Shown piece by piece: positions 38,917 through 46,980 of a stretch of 64,000 nt of DNA (positions are counted from its first letter, which is position 1; each line of letters starts with the position of its first letter). The translations under genes and the position numbers were made by a program. The DNA comes from Halioglobus sp. GTDB lineage: Bacteria > Pseudomonadota > Gammaproteobacteria > Pseudomonadales > Halieaceae. The notes under the pieces were generated by a model. That model was not told the DNA's origin, did not search any database, and saw nothing but the letters and a program-made list of their open reading frames with translations. Location of the stretch: the NCBI GenBank assembly GCA_029246385.1, contig JAQWNG010000008.1, positions 62,001-126,000 on the forward strand, in the 5' to 3' direction.

Positions 38917-40284
38917 TCAGTGCTCCTGTGCCATTATTGGCGTCAGCAAAGCCTGCAAAATCTGCTCCATACCGGCGCTGCGTGACCCCTTGACTAAAAC
39001 AGTATCACCCTCACCAAACTGTATTTTGATAGCCACTAGAGCTGCGGCGCGATCTTCAAAATATTGGCCGCCAGCGCCAAAGGCATTGACACAAATTTCA
39101 AGTTCCGGGCCAACGCCCCATAACTGATCGATACCTGCTGCCCGCGCATATTCACCTACCTCCCGATGCAGGTCACTGCTGCTGTGCCCCAATTCACGCA
39201 TCGCGCCAAGCAATAACGTGCGCTGCCCAGAGCATGTTGCCAGCATGTCGATGGCCGCGCGGACTGAGCCAGGATTAGCGTTGTAACAGTCGTCGATTAT
39301 TAACGCTCCCGATGGCAAGATCTTTGATCGCAGGCGACCATCTGAAGGTTGCAGCGACTCCAATCCATCGCGAATGTCTGTCAGAGAAACCTCACAAGCT
39401 AAACCCACTGCCACGGCCGCGAGGGCGTTAGCCACGTTATGCGCGCCCGGCAAGTTCAGGCGTATTGACATGTCCCCTACGGGAGTGGACACAGTAAAAC
39501 TAACGCCTCTGACACCCATGCCCTGAATGTTGCGCGCGCTAATGGACGCTGGCTGCTCGAGACCAAAATCGACTACCGTTGCCGCAGACGCACGTTTGCG
39601 CCATTGGCGGGCCCAGGGCTGATCTGCATTAATAACGGCGACATCAGTCTTCATCAAACCGTCAAAAATCTCACCCTTAGCCGCTGCAACGCCTTCAACA
39701 CTGCCAAATCCTTCCAAATGAGCAGGCATCGCATTGAGCAACAAGGCAATCGTTGGACATGCCAACTCACATAACCATGCGATATCCCCCGCCTTGGCGG
39801 CACCCATTTCTACAACTGCAAACTGCACCCCCGGCCGCAGACGCAGCAATGTCAGCGGCACACCAATTTCGTTGTTAAAATTGCCTTCAGTGGCCAAGGT
39901 TTCACCTCGTCGGGAAAGCACAGCATGCACCATGTTCTTGACTGTGGTTTTGCCACTGCTACCCGTGATGCCAATCAGAGGGCCCTTATACTGCTGACGG
40001 TTATAAGCACCCAATAACCCCAAGGCCCGCTGGGTATCGGCCACCTGCAGCTGCGGCAGCGGACTGTTAACGCTCTGCCGCACTAGCGCCGCAGTTGCGC
40101 CAATATTGTGCGCCTGCACCACATATTCCTGACCATCAAAACGCTCACCGCGCAGTGCCACGAACAAATCACCCTCGCGCGCATTACGGCTGTCGGTGGA
40201 CACAGCCAAAATGTCACAGTCAGCGCCGTGTAATTGGCCTTCCAAGGGTACTTCCAGCTCTGACAAGGTCAGCGGACGCATCAT
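38917..40284 (-). CDS. murF: UDP-MurNAc-tripeptide--D-Ala-D-Ala ligase
   Basis: A 455-residue Mur ligase that adds the D-Ala-D-Ala made by DdlB. The ATP loop is GITGSSGKTTVKNM; EGNFNNEIGVPLTLL and DDCYNANPGSVRAA are family signatures. The start overlaps the murE stop by four bases. Confidence 0.97.
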   Translation of the reverse strand: MMRPLTLSELEVPLEGQLHGADCDILAVSTDSRNAREGDLFVALRGERFDGQEYVVQAHNIGATAALVRQSVNSPLPQLQVADTQRALGLLGAYNRQQYKGPLIGITGSSGKTTVKNMVHAVLSRRGETLATEGNFNNEIGVPLTLLRLRPGVQFAVVEMGAAKAGDIAWLCELACPTIALLLNAMPAHLEGFGSVEGVAAAKGEIFDGLMKTDVAVINADQPWARQWRKRASAATVVDFGLEQPASISARNIQGMGVRGVSFTVSTPVGDMSIRLNLPGAHNVANALAAVAVGLACEVSLTDIRDGLESLQPSDGRLRSKILPSGALIIDDCYNANPGSVRAAIDMLATCSGQRTLLLGAMRELGHSSSDLHREVGEYARAAGIDQLWGVGPELEICVNAFGAGGQYFEDRAAALVAIKIQFGEGDTVLVKGSRSAGMEQILQALLTPIMAQEH

Positions 40285-41771
40285 GATGCCGCCCTCCGCG
40301 TCAAAGCATCGCGCGCGTGTGCAGCGTCACTAAAAGGTAAACGCTGTTCATCCACCAACTGATAGCACTCGTGACCCTTGCCTGCGATGAATACACAATC
40401 GCCGGCCTGCGCAGCTGCCACTGCCGCCGAAATAGCGTCAGCTCGGTCAACCCGCAACATATAGTGACCGCTGCACCCCGATTCAATATCGTGCATAATG
40501 CATTGTGGGTTTTCCGTTCTGGGGTTGTCACTGGTAACCACGACGCGGTCAGACAATGCGCAGGCAATACTGCCCATTTGCTGCCGTTTTTGCCTGTCGC
40601 GGTCCCCTCCGCACCCAAACACCGTCACCAGAGAACCCGTGACATGAGGCCTCAACGCCTTCAAGGCCTGCTCCAACGCGTGCGGAGTATGGGCGTAATC
40701 GACGATCACCTGTATATCCAACGTAGTCGGCAAAAGCTGCATGCGACCGGGCACAGGCTGCAAACTGGCCGCCGCACTCAATACTGAGCCCAGTTCCTCT
40801 CCGCCCAACATCAGTGCCGTGACTGAGGCGGCAAGGTTTGCCAAATTGAAGTCGCCGGGAAGTGGGCTAAAGAAAGTCGCAGTACCCCAAGGAGTCTGCA
40901 AATCACCCCGCACACCATCCCTGTGAAATTCCGTATTTTCAATACGCACATCGGCGGACGCGCCACCAACGGAATAGGTCAGCACTTGCACATCTGCTGC
41001 CACAGCGGCTTTTACAGAAGCGCCAAATGGGTCATCCATATTGATGACGGCATGGCGTAACCCGTCAACAGTAAACAGCCGTTGTTTGGCTCGGCCATAA
41101 GCTTCCATACTGCCGTGGTAGTCGAGGTGATCGTGTGAAAGATTTGTATAGACTGCTGTTTCGAACGCTACGCCATTAACTCTACCCTGCTCCAAGGCGT
41201 GGGAAGAAACCTCCATGCTGACCGCATGGATATCCTGCTCTAGCCACTGTGCTAGCTGTCGTTGCAGCGACAAGGCATCAGGCGTAGTGTTACTGGCGTC
41301 CGTTACCTCGTCCGCCAGCGTGGCACCTAGCGTACCGATTACACCGCAGGGCTTGCCCAGAGAGCGAATCAGTTGCGCGACAATGCTGCTGGTAGTGGTC
41401 TTACCGTTGGTACCAGTGATCCCCAGCACCCGCATCGAACGACTGGGGTTTCCGTAAAACCGAGCTGCCAGCAGACCCGCTTCCAAACGCAGCTCAGGAA
41501 GCTCTATCAACGGCACTGAGATCGCATCTAAAAAACCTGCTACTGGTGCCTCTGCCAGCACGGCTGCAGCACCATTCGCCACTGCCTGCTCGATAAATTG
41601 ACGGCCATCGTGCTGCTCTCCAGGCAATGCCAGGAATAAATCTCCTGGTCGCACTTTGCGGCTATCCAGCTGCATACCTTTTATTATCGTGTTGGTAAAG
41701 GCTTCGTTCTGCCTGCCGAGCAGTTGTGGGAGAGACATAGGCCGTGGGTCTAGAGCATCAGATGTCCGCAT
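40281..41771 (-). CDS. murE: UDP-MurNAc-L-Ala-D-Glu--meso-diaminopimelate ligase
   Basis: A 496-residue Mur ligase. The ATP loop is GITGTNGKTTTSSIV. The specificity motif DNPR (in VVVTSDNPRTENP) shows that it adds meso-diaminopimelate and not lysine. Its first base overlaps the ftsI stop. Confidence 0.97.
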   Translation of the reverse strand: MRTSDALDPRPMSLPQLLGRQNEAFTNTIIKGMQLDSRKVRPGDLFLALPGEQHDGRQFIEQAVANGAAAVLAEAPVAGFLDAISVPLIELPELRLEAGLLAARFYGNPSRSMRVLGITGTNGKTTTSSIVAQLIRSLGKPCGVIGTLGATLADEVTDASNTTPDALSLQRQLAQWLEQDIHAVSMEVSSHALEQGRVNGVAFETAVYTNLSHDHLDYHGSMEAYGRAKQRLFTVDGLRHAVINMDDPFGASVKAAVAADVQVLTYSVGGASADVRIENTEFHRDGVRGDLQTPWGTATFFSPLPGDFNLANLAASVTALMLGGEELGSVLSAAASLQPVPGRMQLLPTTLDIQVIVDYAHTPHALEQALKALRPHVTGSLVTVFGCGGDRDRQKRQQMGSIACALSDRVVVTSDNPRTENPQCIMHDIESGCSGHYMLRVDRADAISAAVAAAQAGDCVFIAGKGHECYQLVDEQRLPFSDAAHARDALTRRAAS

Positions 41772-43498
41772 CAGGTAGCACCCTCCGCCGCGGATTTACC
41801 CGCTTCACTGATAGAGCCAATGTTAGACGGCGGCACACCAAGAATACGCAGAGTGCCACTCATTATTTCGGAGAAAACGGGGGCCGCCACCGCACCACCG
41901 CCATAGACTTCACCCTTCGGATCGTTTATCACGACTACAGTAACAAAACGGGGGTTATCGATCGGCGCGATCCCAGCAAACAGTGCCACGTACTTATGCT
42001 TCTCATACCCTTCAGGCCCGACCTTGTGCACGGTGCCCGTTTTTCCACCTACCTTATAACCCAAGACGCGCGCTTTACGTGCCGTCCCGTGTTCACCCGT
42101 CACCGCATGCAGCATACCGAGAAGCTGCGCTGCCGTTTCCTGTGCAATGATCCGCTTGCCCTCAGGCGTTTCTCCTTCCAATGCCAACAGCGATACCGGC
42201 AGCCGCTTACCCTCATTGGCAAAAACCGAGTAGGCACTGGCGAGCTGCAGCGGCGTGGCAGAAATTCCATAGCCAAACGCCAAAGACACCTTTTCCGTTG
42301 CATACCAGCGCGCACGATTGGGCAGCGTCCCAGCACTCTCTCCCGGAAAACCAGTGCCCGGAGCTTTACCAATACCAAAACGATTAAAGACGTCCCAGAC
42401 GGGCTCATGACCAAGATCCAGCGCTATTTTAGTGACGCCTACCTGGCTTGATTTTTGCAGCACCCGCGTCATGCTAATCAAGCCGTAATTGCGCGGATCA
42501 GGATAGACCTTAGGCCCTACCCGAATGCGCCCAGGCGATGTGTCAATCATCGTCTCCGGCGTATAACGTCCACTTTCCAAAGCGGCGACCATAGTTAATG
42601 ATTTCATCGTGGAGCCAGGCTCATAGACATCAGTCATTGCCCGATTGCGCCTGCTCCCTGGACTGCCGGACTTAGATCCATTCGGGTTGTAGACCGGATA
42701 ATTAACCATAGCCAGAACCTCACCAGTATGGCTATCGAGTGTCACAACAGTGCCAGAGGCCGCATCCAAGGCGGAGACTGCACGCTGCAGTTCGCGGTGC
42801 TGCAAATACTGCAGACGCAGATCGATACTTAGCACTAAGTCCTTACCCGGCATTGCGGGCTCCAGCACACCGATATCGCGCACCACTTCACCGTGCAAGT
42901 CTTTGATATATTTTTTCTTGCCCAGCGTGCCCTTCAGCCAGTCATTATAGGTTAGCTCCAGACCTGCAATGCCCTGACCATCGACGTTGGTGAACCCCAC
43001 CAGCTGTGCCGCTACTTCACCTGCCGGATAAAAACGACGGTATTCGCGCTCACCAAAAACACCTTTTATTCGTTTGTCCAAAATGTCTCTGGCATGATCT
43101 GGCACCTGATGACGCAACAGATACATAAACTGCTTGCTATCGTAGCGCGCCAGTTTGTCCTGCAACAGGGACAGCTCTATGCCCAATGCTTCGGCCAACT
43201 CTGCCAAGCGATCGGAATGTTTCAGTAACTGTGGGTTCGCCCAGATAGACACAACCGGAGTACTTAAAGCTAGGGGCTCACCGCGGCGATCCAAAATCAC
43301 CCCCCGATAAGCTGGAATTTCCGCCGTACGGACCGAACGCATGTCACCTTGATTCTGGAGAAATGTATAACCACGCTCCAAATCAAGTATTTGTAAGGAC
43401 AGTATCCGCCACACCAGCAGTGCCAGCAGGACACACAGCACAGCCACTACTAGGTAAAAACGCAACAGTGACAGCGGCTGTTTTTGTTGCTGGCTCAT
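41771..43498 (-). CDS. ftsI: Septal transpeptidase FtsI (PBP3)
   Basis: A 575-residue class B penicillin-binding protein with one N-terminal membrane helix, a pedestal domain (residues 55-220) and a transpeptidase domain. The catalytic STMK tetrad is at 296-299 and KTGT at 486-489. The second motif reads SSQ (350-352) where Escherichia coli and most relatives have SSN, an unusual change in the SxN motif. Everything else, including length, is normal. It works with FtsW in septal peptidoglycan synthesis. It overlaps ftsL by four bases. Confidence 0.97.
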   Translation of the reverse strand: MSQQQKQPLSLLRFYLVVAVLCVLLALLVWRILSLQILDLERGYTFLQNQGDMRSVRTAEIPAYRGVILDRRGEPLALSTPVVSIWANPQLLKHSDRLAELAEALGIELSLLQDKLARYDSKQFMYLLRHQVPDHARDILDKRIKGVFGEREYRRFYPAGEVAAQLVGFTNVDGQGIAGLELTYNDWLKGTLGKKKYIKDLHGEVVRDIGVLEPAMPGKDLVLSIDLRLQYLQHRELQRAVSALDAASGTVVTLDSHTGEVLAMVNYPVYNPNGSKSGSPGSRRNRAMTDVYEPGSTMKSLTMVAALESGRYTPETMIDTSPGRIRVGPKVYPDPRNYGLISMTRVLQKSSQVGVTKIALDLGHEPVWDVFNRFGIGKAPGTGFPGESAGTLPNRARWYATEKVSLAFGYGISATPLQLASAYSVFANEGKRLPVSLLALEGETPEGKRIIAQETAAQLLGMLHAVTGEHGTARKARVLGYKVGGKTGTVHKVGPEGYEKHKYVALFAGIAPIDNPRFVTVVVINDPKGEVYGGGAVAAPVFSEIMSGTLRILGVPPSNIGSISEAGKSAAEGAT

Positions 43499-43818
43499 TG
43501 CGTTATTACCTTATAAGCGGCAAGGTCCGGCGCGGCCATACCCAACTCGTCACGAGCAACGGCCTCGACTCGTCGATGGGACGCCCAAATACTCTGCTCT
43601 AGCATCAGGCGTCCATAGTCTTCCTGCAAATACCACTGTGCAGATTCCAGCACCTGAAGCTGCGCGTATAGGCCACGACACGCATGCGTTGAATAAATAG
43701 TGGCGAAAGCGGACATCATTATCAGTAACAGCGCGGCAGCATTAGCGTAAAGCAGCGCCCGGCTGTCAGCTTGATTATCCTGTTTCGACGCTGCACTGAT
43801 CATTCTTATTTTTGCCAC
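43495..43818 (-). CDS. ftsL: Cell division protein FtsL
   Basis: A 107-residue bitopic protein: a short cytoplasmic tail, one membrane helix (AAALLLIMMSAFATIYSTHA) and a periplasmic leucine-zipper-like coiled coil, ending with the family-typical VEAVARDELGM. It forms the FtsQLB complex. Its position between rsmH and ftsI is diagnostic. Confidence 0.94.
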   Translation of the reverse strand: MAKIRMISAASKQDNQADSRALLYANAAALLLIMMSAFATIYSTHACRGLYAQLQVLESAQWYLQEDYGRLMLEQSIWASHRRVEAVARDELGMAAPDLAAYKVITQ

Positions 43819-43842
43819 ACTATTTATTATTTAAATCTCGAT

Positions 43843-44769
43843 TCAAGCAATTTTTTCCGCAATGCGCATCACCGCACTGCGAGCACGCGCGTTGCCTGCT
43901 ACTTCTTTAGCACTGGCCTTAACCGAACGACCTACCAGACGCATACGACGATTGAGCTGACTATCGGTCACTGGGACGCCGCGAGGCAGCGCATCTCCTC
44001 TAGCCATATCGCGCATATAGCGCTTTACGAGGCGATCTTCCAGCGAGTGAAAACTAATCACTACCAGACGACCGCCAACGCGCAACACGTCCAATGCCAC
44101 AGACAAGAACGACTGCAGATCCTCGAGCTCGCGATTAACTTTTATACGAATTGCTTGGAAGGAACGAGTCGCGGGATGCTTATGTTTTTCCCACCGTGGA
44201 TGCGCCTCGCTGACCACACGCGCCAACTGAGCCGTGGTCTCAATCGGGGACATGGCTCTCGCGGCAATTATTGCGGAGGCAATACGACGGGCGAAACGTT
44301 CTTCCCCATATTCTTTCAACACTCCGGCAATATCCTGCAGATCAGCGCGGGACAACCATTGGGCCGCTGTTTCTCCGCGACTAGTATCCATGCGCATATC
44401 CAGAGGGCCATCGCGCATAAAGCTGAACCCTCTATCTCCGTCATCTAACTGCGGACTGGAAACCCCAAGGTCAAGTAAAATACCGTCGACGGCATCGACT
44501 CCCATTTCGCGCAATTGCTGGGGCAGTTCAGCAAACGAACCGTGGAAAAAGTGCAGCCGGTGCTCATGCGCTGCTAGCTCACAAGCAGACGCACGCGCCG
44601 CCTGATCCTTATCAATTCCTAACACCCGACCGTTATCATTAAGGCTTTGCAGCAGACGGCGAGTGTGTCCACCACGACCAAAGGTGCCGTCCACATAAAA
44701 GCCATCGGGCAACGTCACCAAAGCATCAACAGCCTCATGCAACAAAACTGTTTGATGCATAGCCGCCAC
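43843..44769 (-). CDS. rsmH: 16S rRNA (cytosine1402-N4)-methyltransferase
   Basis: A 308-residue SAM-dependent methyltransferase (MraW). The SAM site is [15 protein letters not shown], followed by [15 protein letters not shown] and, near the C-terminus, [15 protein letters not shown]. It modifies the same nucleotide, C1402, as RsmI, which is encoded just upstream beyond rnpB. It starts next to the mraZ stop. Confidence 0.97.
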   Translation of the reverse strand: MAAMHQTVLLHEAVDALVTLPDGFYVDGTFGRGGHTRRLLQSLNDNGRVLGIDKDQAARASACELAAHEHRLHFFHGSFAELPQQLREMGVDAVDGILLDLGVSSPQLDDGDRGFSFMRDGPLDMRMDTSRGETAAQWLSRADLQDIAGVLKEYGEERFARRIASAIIAARAMSPIETTAQLARVVSEAHPRWEKHKHPATRSFQAIRIKVNRELEDLQSFLSVALDVLRVGGRLVVISFHSLEDRLVKRYMRDMARGDALPRGVPVTDSQLNRRMRLVGRSVKASAKEVAGNARARSAVMRIAEKIA

Positions 44770-45225
44770 CTAAAGCGTTAGCGACATCAGTTCGGCAGGC
44801 AATTCGGCCTGCTGGCCGGAATCCAGCAACGCTTGATCGCGCTGTTCGATCCACAGCGCCTCAGACCACAATTCTAATTTATTACCCTGGCCTACCAGCA
44901 CTAGCTTCTTGTCCAGTTGCGCGTAGTCTCGAAGCGGCTGCGGCAAAAGCAGACGTCCATTGCCATCCAACTCTAAGTCAGTGGCATAACCCAGCATCAG
45001 CCGCTGGAAGCGTTTCACCGCAGGTTTTAGTGCAGGCAAGTTTTGGATGTCTTGCTCTATCCGCTCCCACTCAGGAAGCGGATAGATCACCAAGCAGGCA
45101 GCCTGAGTATCGATGGTAATAACAACTTGTCCGTCAGATTGTGAGTGCAATGGCTCACGCTGGCGCGCCGGCATTGCCAAACGTCCCTTTGCGTCCATGT
45201 TGATATGTTGTACTCCGCGAAACAC
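44770..45225 (-). CDS. mraZ: Transcriptional regulator MraZ
   Basis: A 151-residue protein with two AbrB-like SpoVT domains. The repeated motif appears as NMDAKGRLAMPARQR and LDGNGRLLLPQPLRDY. MraZ represses its own promoter, and so the division cluster, by binding GTGGG-type repeats; a four-box array lies just upstream. The start is GTG at 45225, eight bases after GGAG. Confidence 0.96.
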   Translation of the reverse strand: MFRGVQHINMDAKGRLAMPARQREPLHSQSDGQVVITIDTQAACLVIYPLPEWERIEQDIQNLPALKPAVKRFQRLMLGYATDLELDGNGRLLLPQPLRDYAQLDKKLVLVGQGNKLELWSEALWIEQRDQALLDSGQQAELPAELMSLTL

Positions 45226-45257
45226 GGCAGTTTCTCCACTCGACTTCGACCTTTAAA

Positions 45258-45292
45258 CCCACAAAAGTCCAAAAAATTCCACTTCTTCCCAC
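45258..45292 (-). promoter_or_regulatory. MraZ operator, four boxes at 10-bp spacing
   Basis: On the minus strand the pentamers GTGGG (45292-45288), GTGGA (45282-45278), TTGGA (45272-45268) and GTGGG (45262-45258) are spaced exactly ten bases apart, each followed by five variable bases. The Escherichia coli operator has three TGGGN repeats with five-base spacers. The array lies at or just after the inferred transcription start and before the mraZ ribosome site, consistent with autorepression. Confidence 0.85.
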
Positions 45293-45300
45293 TTATTGAC

Positions 45301-45330
45301 ACTATAGGTCTGCAAACCAGACGCTGTCAA
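45301..45330 (-). promoter_or_regulatory. Main promoter of the dcw cluster (Pmra)
   Basis: TTGACA (45330-45325, perfect -35) and TATAGT (45306-45301, -10) are 18 bases apart on the minus strand. Transcription should begin near 45294, directly in front of the MraZ boxes. The region upstream is markedly AT-rich. Confidence 0.8.
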
Positions 45331-45601
45331 GTGACCGAACCAGAAAAACGTTGTGATTTCAGGCAATTAGAGCAACTTTGAGGCAATATAAGACAAGTTG
45401 AAGAGCGATTTAAGAATAAAATAACTCGTTAAAACAGATCGATAAATTATCTTCCTAATGATTTACATTAAGTTAAAGTCTTTTTTTGCGGAGGAATAAA
45501 TTTTTGTAGCAAAAATTTATCAAAAAGGCGATTGACCGACCGCTAACGCTGAGGAACGGCAACCCCAAACAACAACCTGAGCATTGGCTAAAGTAGGAGA
45601 C
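45331..45601. other. AT-rich intergenic region with a perfect hairpin (45496-45520)
   Basis: No gene is seen between the mraZ promoter and the rnpB terminator. The stretch 45390-45530 is much richer in A and T than its surroundings. It contains an 11-bp perfect inverted repeat (ATAAATTTTTG and CAAAAATTTAT with the loop TAG) at 45496-45520. This could be a cruciform-prone site, a protein-binding site or a backup terminator behind rnpB; the sequence alone does not decide. Confidence 0.6.
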
Positions 45602-45634
45602 AAAAAAAGCCCGCCCAGCGAGTGCCGGACAGGC
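45602..45634 (-). terminator. Intrinsic terminator of rnpB
   Basis: GCCTGTCC pairs with GGGCGGGC (two G-T pairs) around a ten-base loop, and seven T residues follow on the minus strand. It begins 16 bases after the 3' end of RNase P RNA. Confidence 0.85.
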
Positions 45635-45649
45635 CCCTTTCCTGTGTTC

Positions 45650-46004
45650 AACGAGCCGGTCGGTAAGCCGGGTTCTGTCGTGGACGATCATTCATCTGCG
45701 ACAGGTGTCACCACCTGCCTGTAGCGACCTACCCGAATCCACTGCGGGCCACAGCTGATGGATTCCTATTTGGTCTTGCTCCGAGTGGGGTTTACCATCG
45801 CCACGCCTGTTGCCAGCCGCGCGGTGCGCTCTTACCGCACCTTTTCACCCTTACCTGGCGAACCAGGCGGTATCCTTTCTGTTGCACTTTCCGTAGGCTC
45901 TCGCCCCCCAGGCGTTACCTGGCACTCTGCCCTATGGAGCCCGGACTTTCCTCCCCCCAATCGCGCGAACACGATTGAAAAGCGATCGCCTGACCGACTC
46001 GCGA
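45650..46004 (-). ncRNA. rnpB: RNase P RNA (class A)
   Basis: This is the catalytic RNA that removes 5' leaders of tRNA precursors. On the minus strand the universally conserved GAGGAAAGTCCGGGCTCC (about 45954-45936), the J-region GGTAAACCCCACTCGGAGCA, AAGACCAAATAGG and the 3' ACAGAACCCGGCTTA (45678-45664) are all present. The ends pair as P1, with GAGTCGGTC at the 5' end against GACCGGCTC at the 3' end, and give a length near 355 bases; the exact ends are estimates. TTGCTC and TAACCT, 17 bases apart just upstream, may be the promoter (weak). It lies between rsmI and mraZ as in Pseudomonas. Confidence 0.96.
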
Positions 46005-46014
46005 GCAAGGTTAC

Positions 46015-46034
46015 GCTCTGGCGCTGTCCAGAGC
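46015..46034. other. Hairpin between rsmI and rnpB
   Basis: GCTCTGG and CCAGAGC form a perfect 7-bp stem around CGCTGT, 26 bases past the rsmI stop and 11 bases before the rnpB 5' end. No T-run follows. It overlaps the possible rnpB promoter, so it may be a weak rsmI terminator or merely a structural coincidence. Confidence 0.35.
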
Positions 46035-46059
46035 AAGTAATGCATGCCCCACTATCATT

Positions 46060-46905
46060 CTACTCGCCAAGACTCTGCTTGTTCGCCAGCAAATAGTCAT
46101 ACAGTTGCCTCTTGCGCAACCCGGTGCAGTCTGCCACTACCGCTGCGGCCCGTTTAGCGGGTAATTCCTCTGATAAGCGCAGCAGCAGCGCCGAGACATC
46201 AGAGTCCAACTCCTGTTCTCCCTTTGGCTTTCCAGCAACGATCACAACGATTTCACCTCTTTGCTGATTACTGTCACAGCTCACAAAGCCTGCCAAGTCT
46301 GCCAATGAGCCTCGCTTAATTGTCTCAAAGCGCTTAGTAATCTCCCGTGCCAATACCGCTTCTCTCGTCTCACCAAATGCCTTCACCATAGACTGTAACG
46401 CGGCTTCAATGCGGTGCGGCGCCTCATAAAAAATTAGCGTTACTGACTCAGACTTCAGCGCCTTCAGTCGATTTAATCTCGCTCCGTCGCGCGCAGGAAG
46501 AAAACCCTCGAACAAAAATCGGTCAGTGGCAACACCTGACACGCTTAATGCAGCGATCGCAGCGCAGGCACCAGGGACAGGACGCACAGCAAAGCCAACG
46601 TCCTGCACATGACGCACCAGCCGATAACCAGGATCGGAGATAAGAGGCGTACCAGCATCAGACACAAGCGCTACGGCCCCACCCGCAGACAAACAGCTGC
46701 CGATGCGATGCAGTGAACGCTCATCGCTATGGTCATGATAGGCCATAACCGGCGTGTCAATTGAGAAAAACTGCAGCAAACGCTGACTGTGTCGGGTGTC
46801 CTCCGCCGCAATAAGGTCTGCATTTTGCAAAACCTCGACCGCGCGCTGTGACATATCACCGAAGTTACCTATGGGCGTTGCCACAACATAGAGCCCAGAA
46901 TCCAC
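46060..46905 (-). CDS. rsmI: 16S rRNA (cytidine1402-2'-O)-methyltransferase
   Basis: A 281-residue SAM-dependent enzyme of the tetrapyrrole methylase fold. Family segments are LYVVATPIGNFGDMSQRA, AAEDTRHSQRLL, VSDAGTPLISDPGYRLV and FYEAPHRI. It complements RsmH at the same ribosomal nucleotide. It diverges from lpoA. Confidence 0.96.
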   Translation of the reverse strand: MDSGLYVVATPIGNFGDMSQRAVEVLQNADLIAAEDTRHSQRLLQFFSIDTPVMAYHDHSDERSLHRIGSCLSAGGAVALVSDAGTPLISDPGYRLVRHVQDVGFAVRPVPGACAAIAALSVSGVATDRFLFEGFLPARDGARLNRLKALKSESVTLIFYEAPHRIEAALQSMVKAFGETREAVLAREITKRFETIKRGSLADLAGFVSCDSNQQRGEIVVIVAGKPKGEQELDSDVSALLLRLSEELPAKRAAAVVADCTGLRKRQLYDYLLANKQSLGE

Positions 46906-46980
46906 AAATTCCCCTTATAATGCACGCATATCGGAAATCCCGAACAGGCAAGATCCATCAACTTATGGGTGAAGCATAAC

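Noticed and set aside
45473-45691. 72-codon minus-strand frame upstream of mraZ
   Set aside because: It runs through the 3' end and terminator of RNase P RNA and has no protein-like features.
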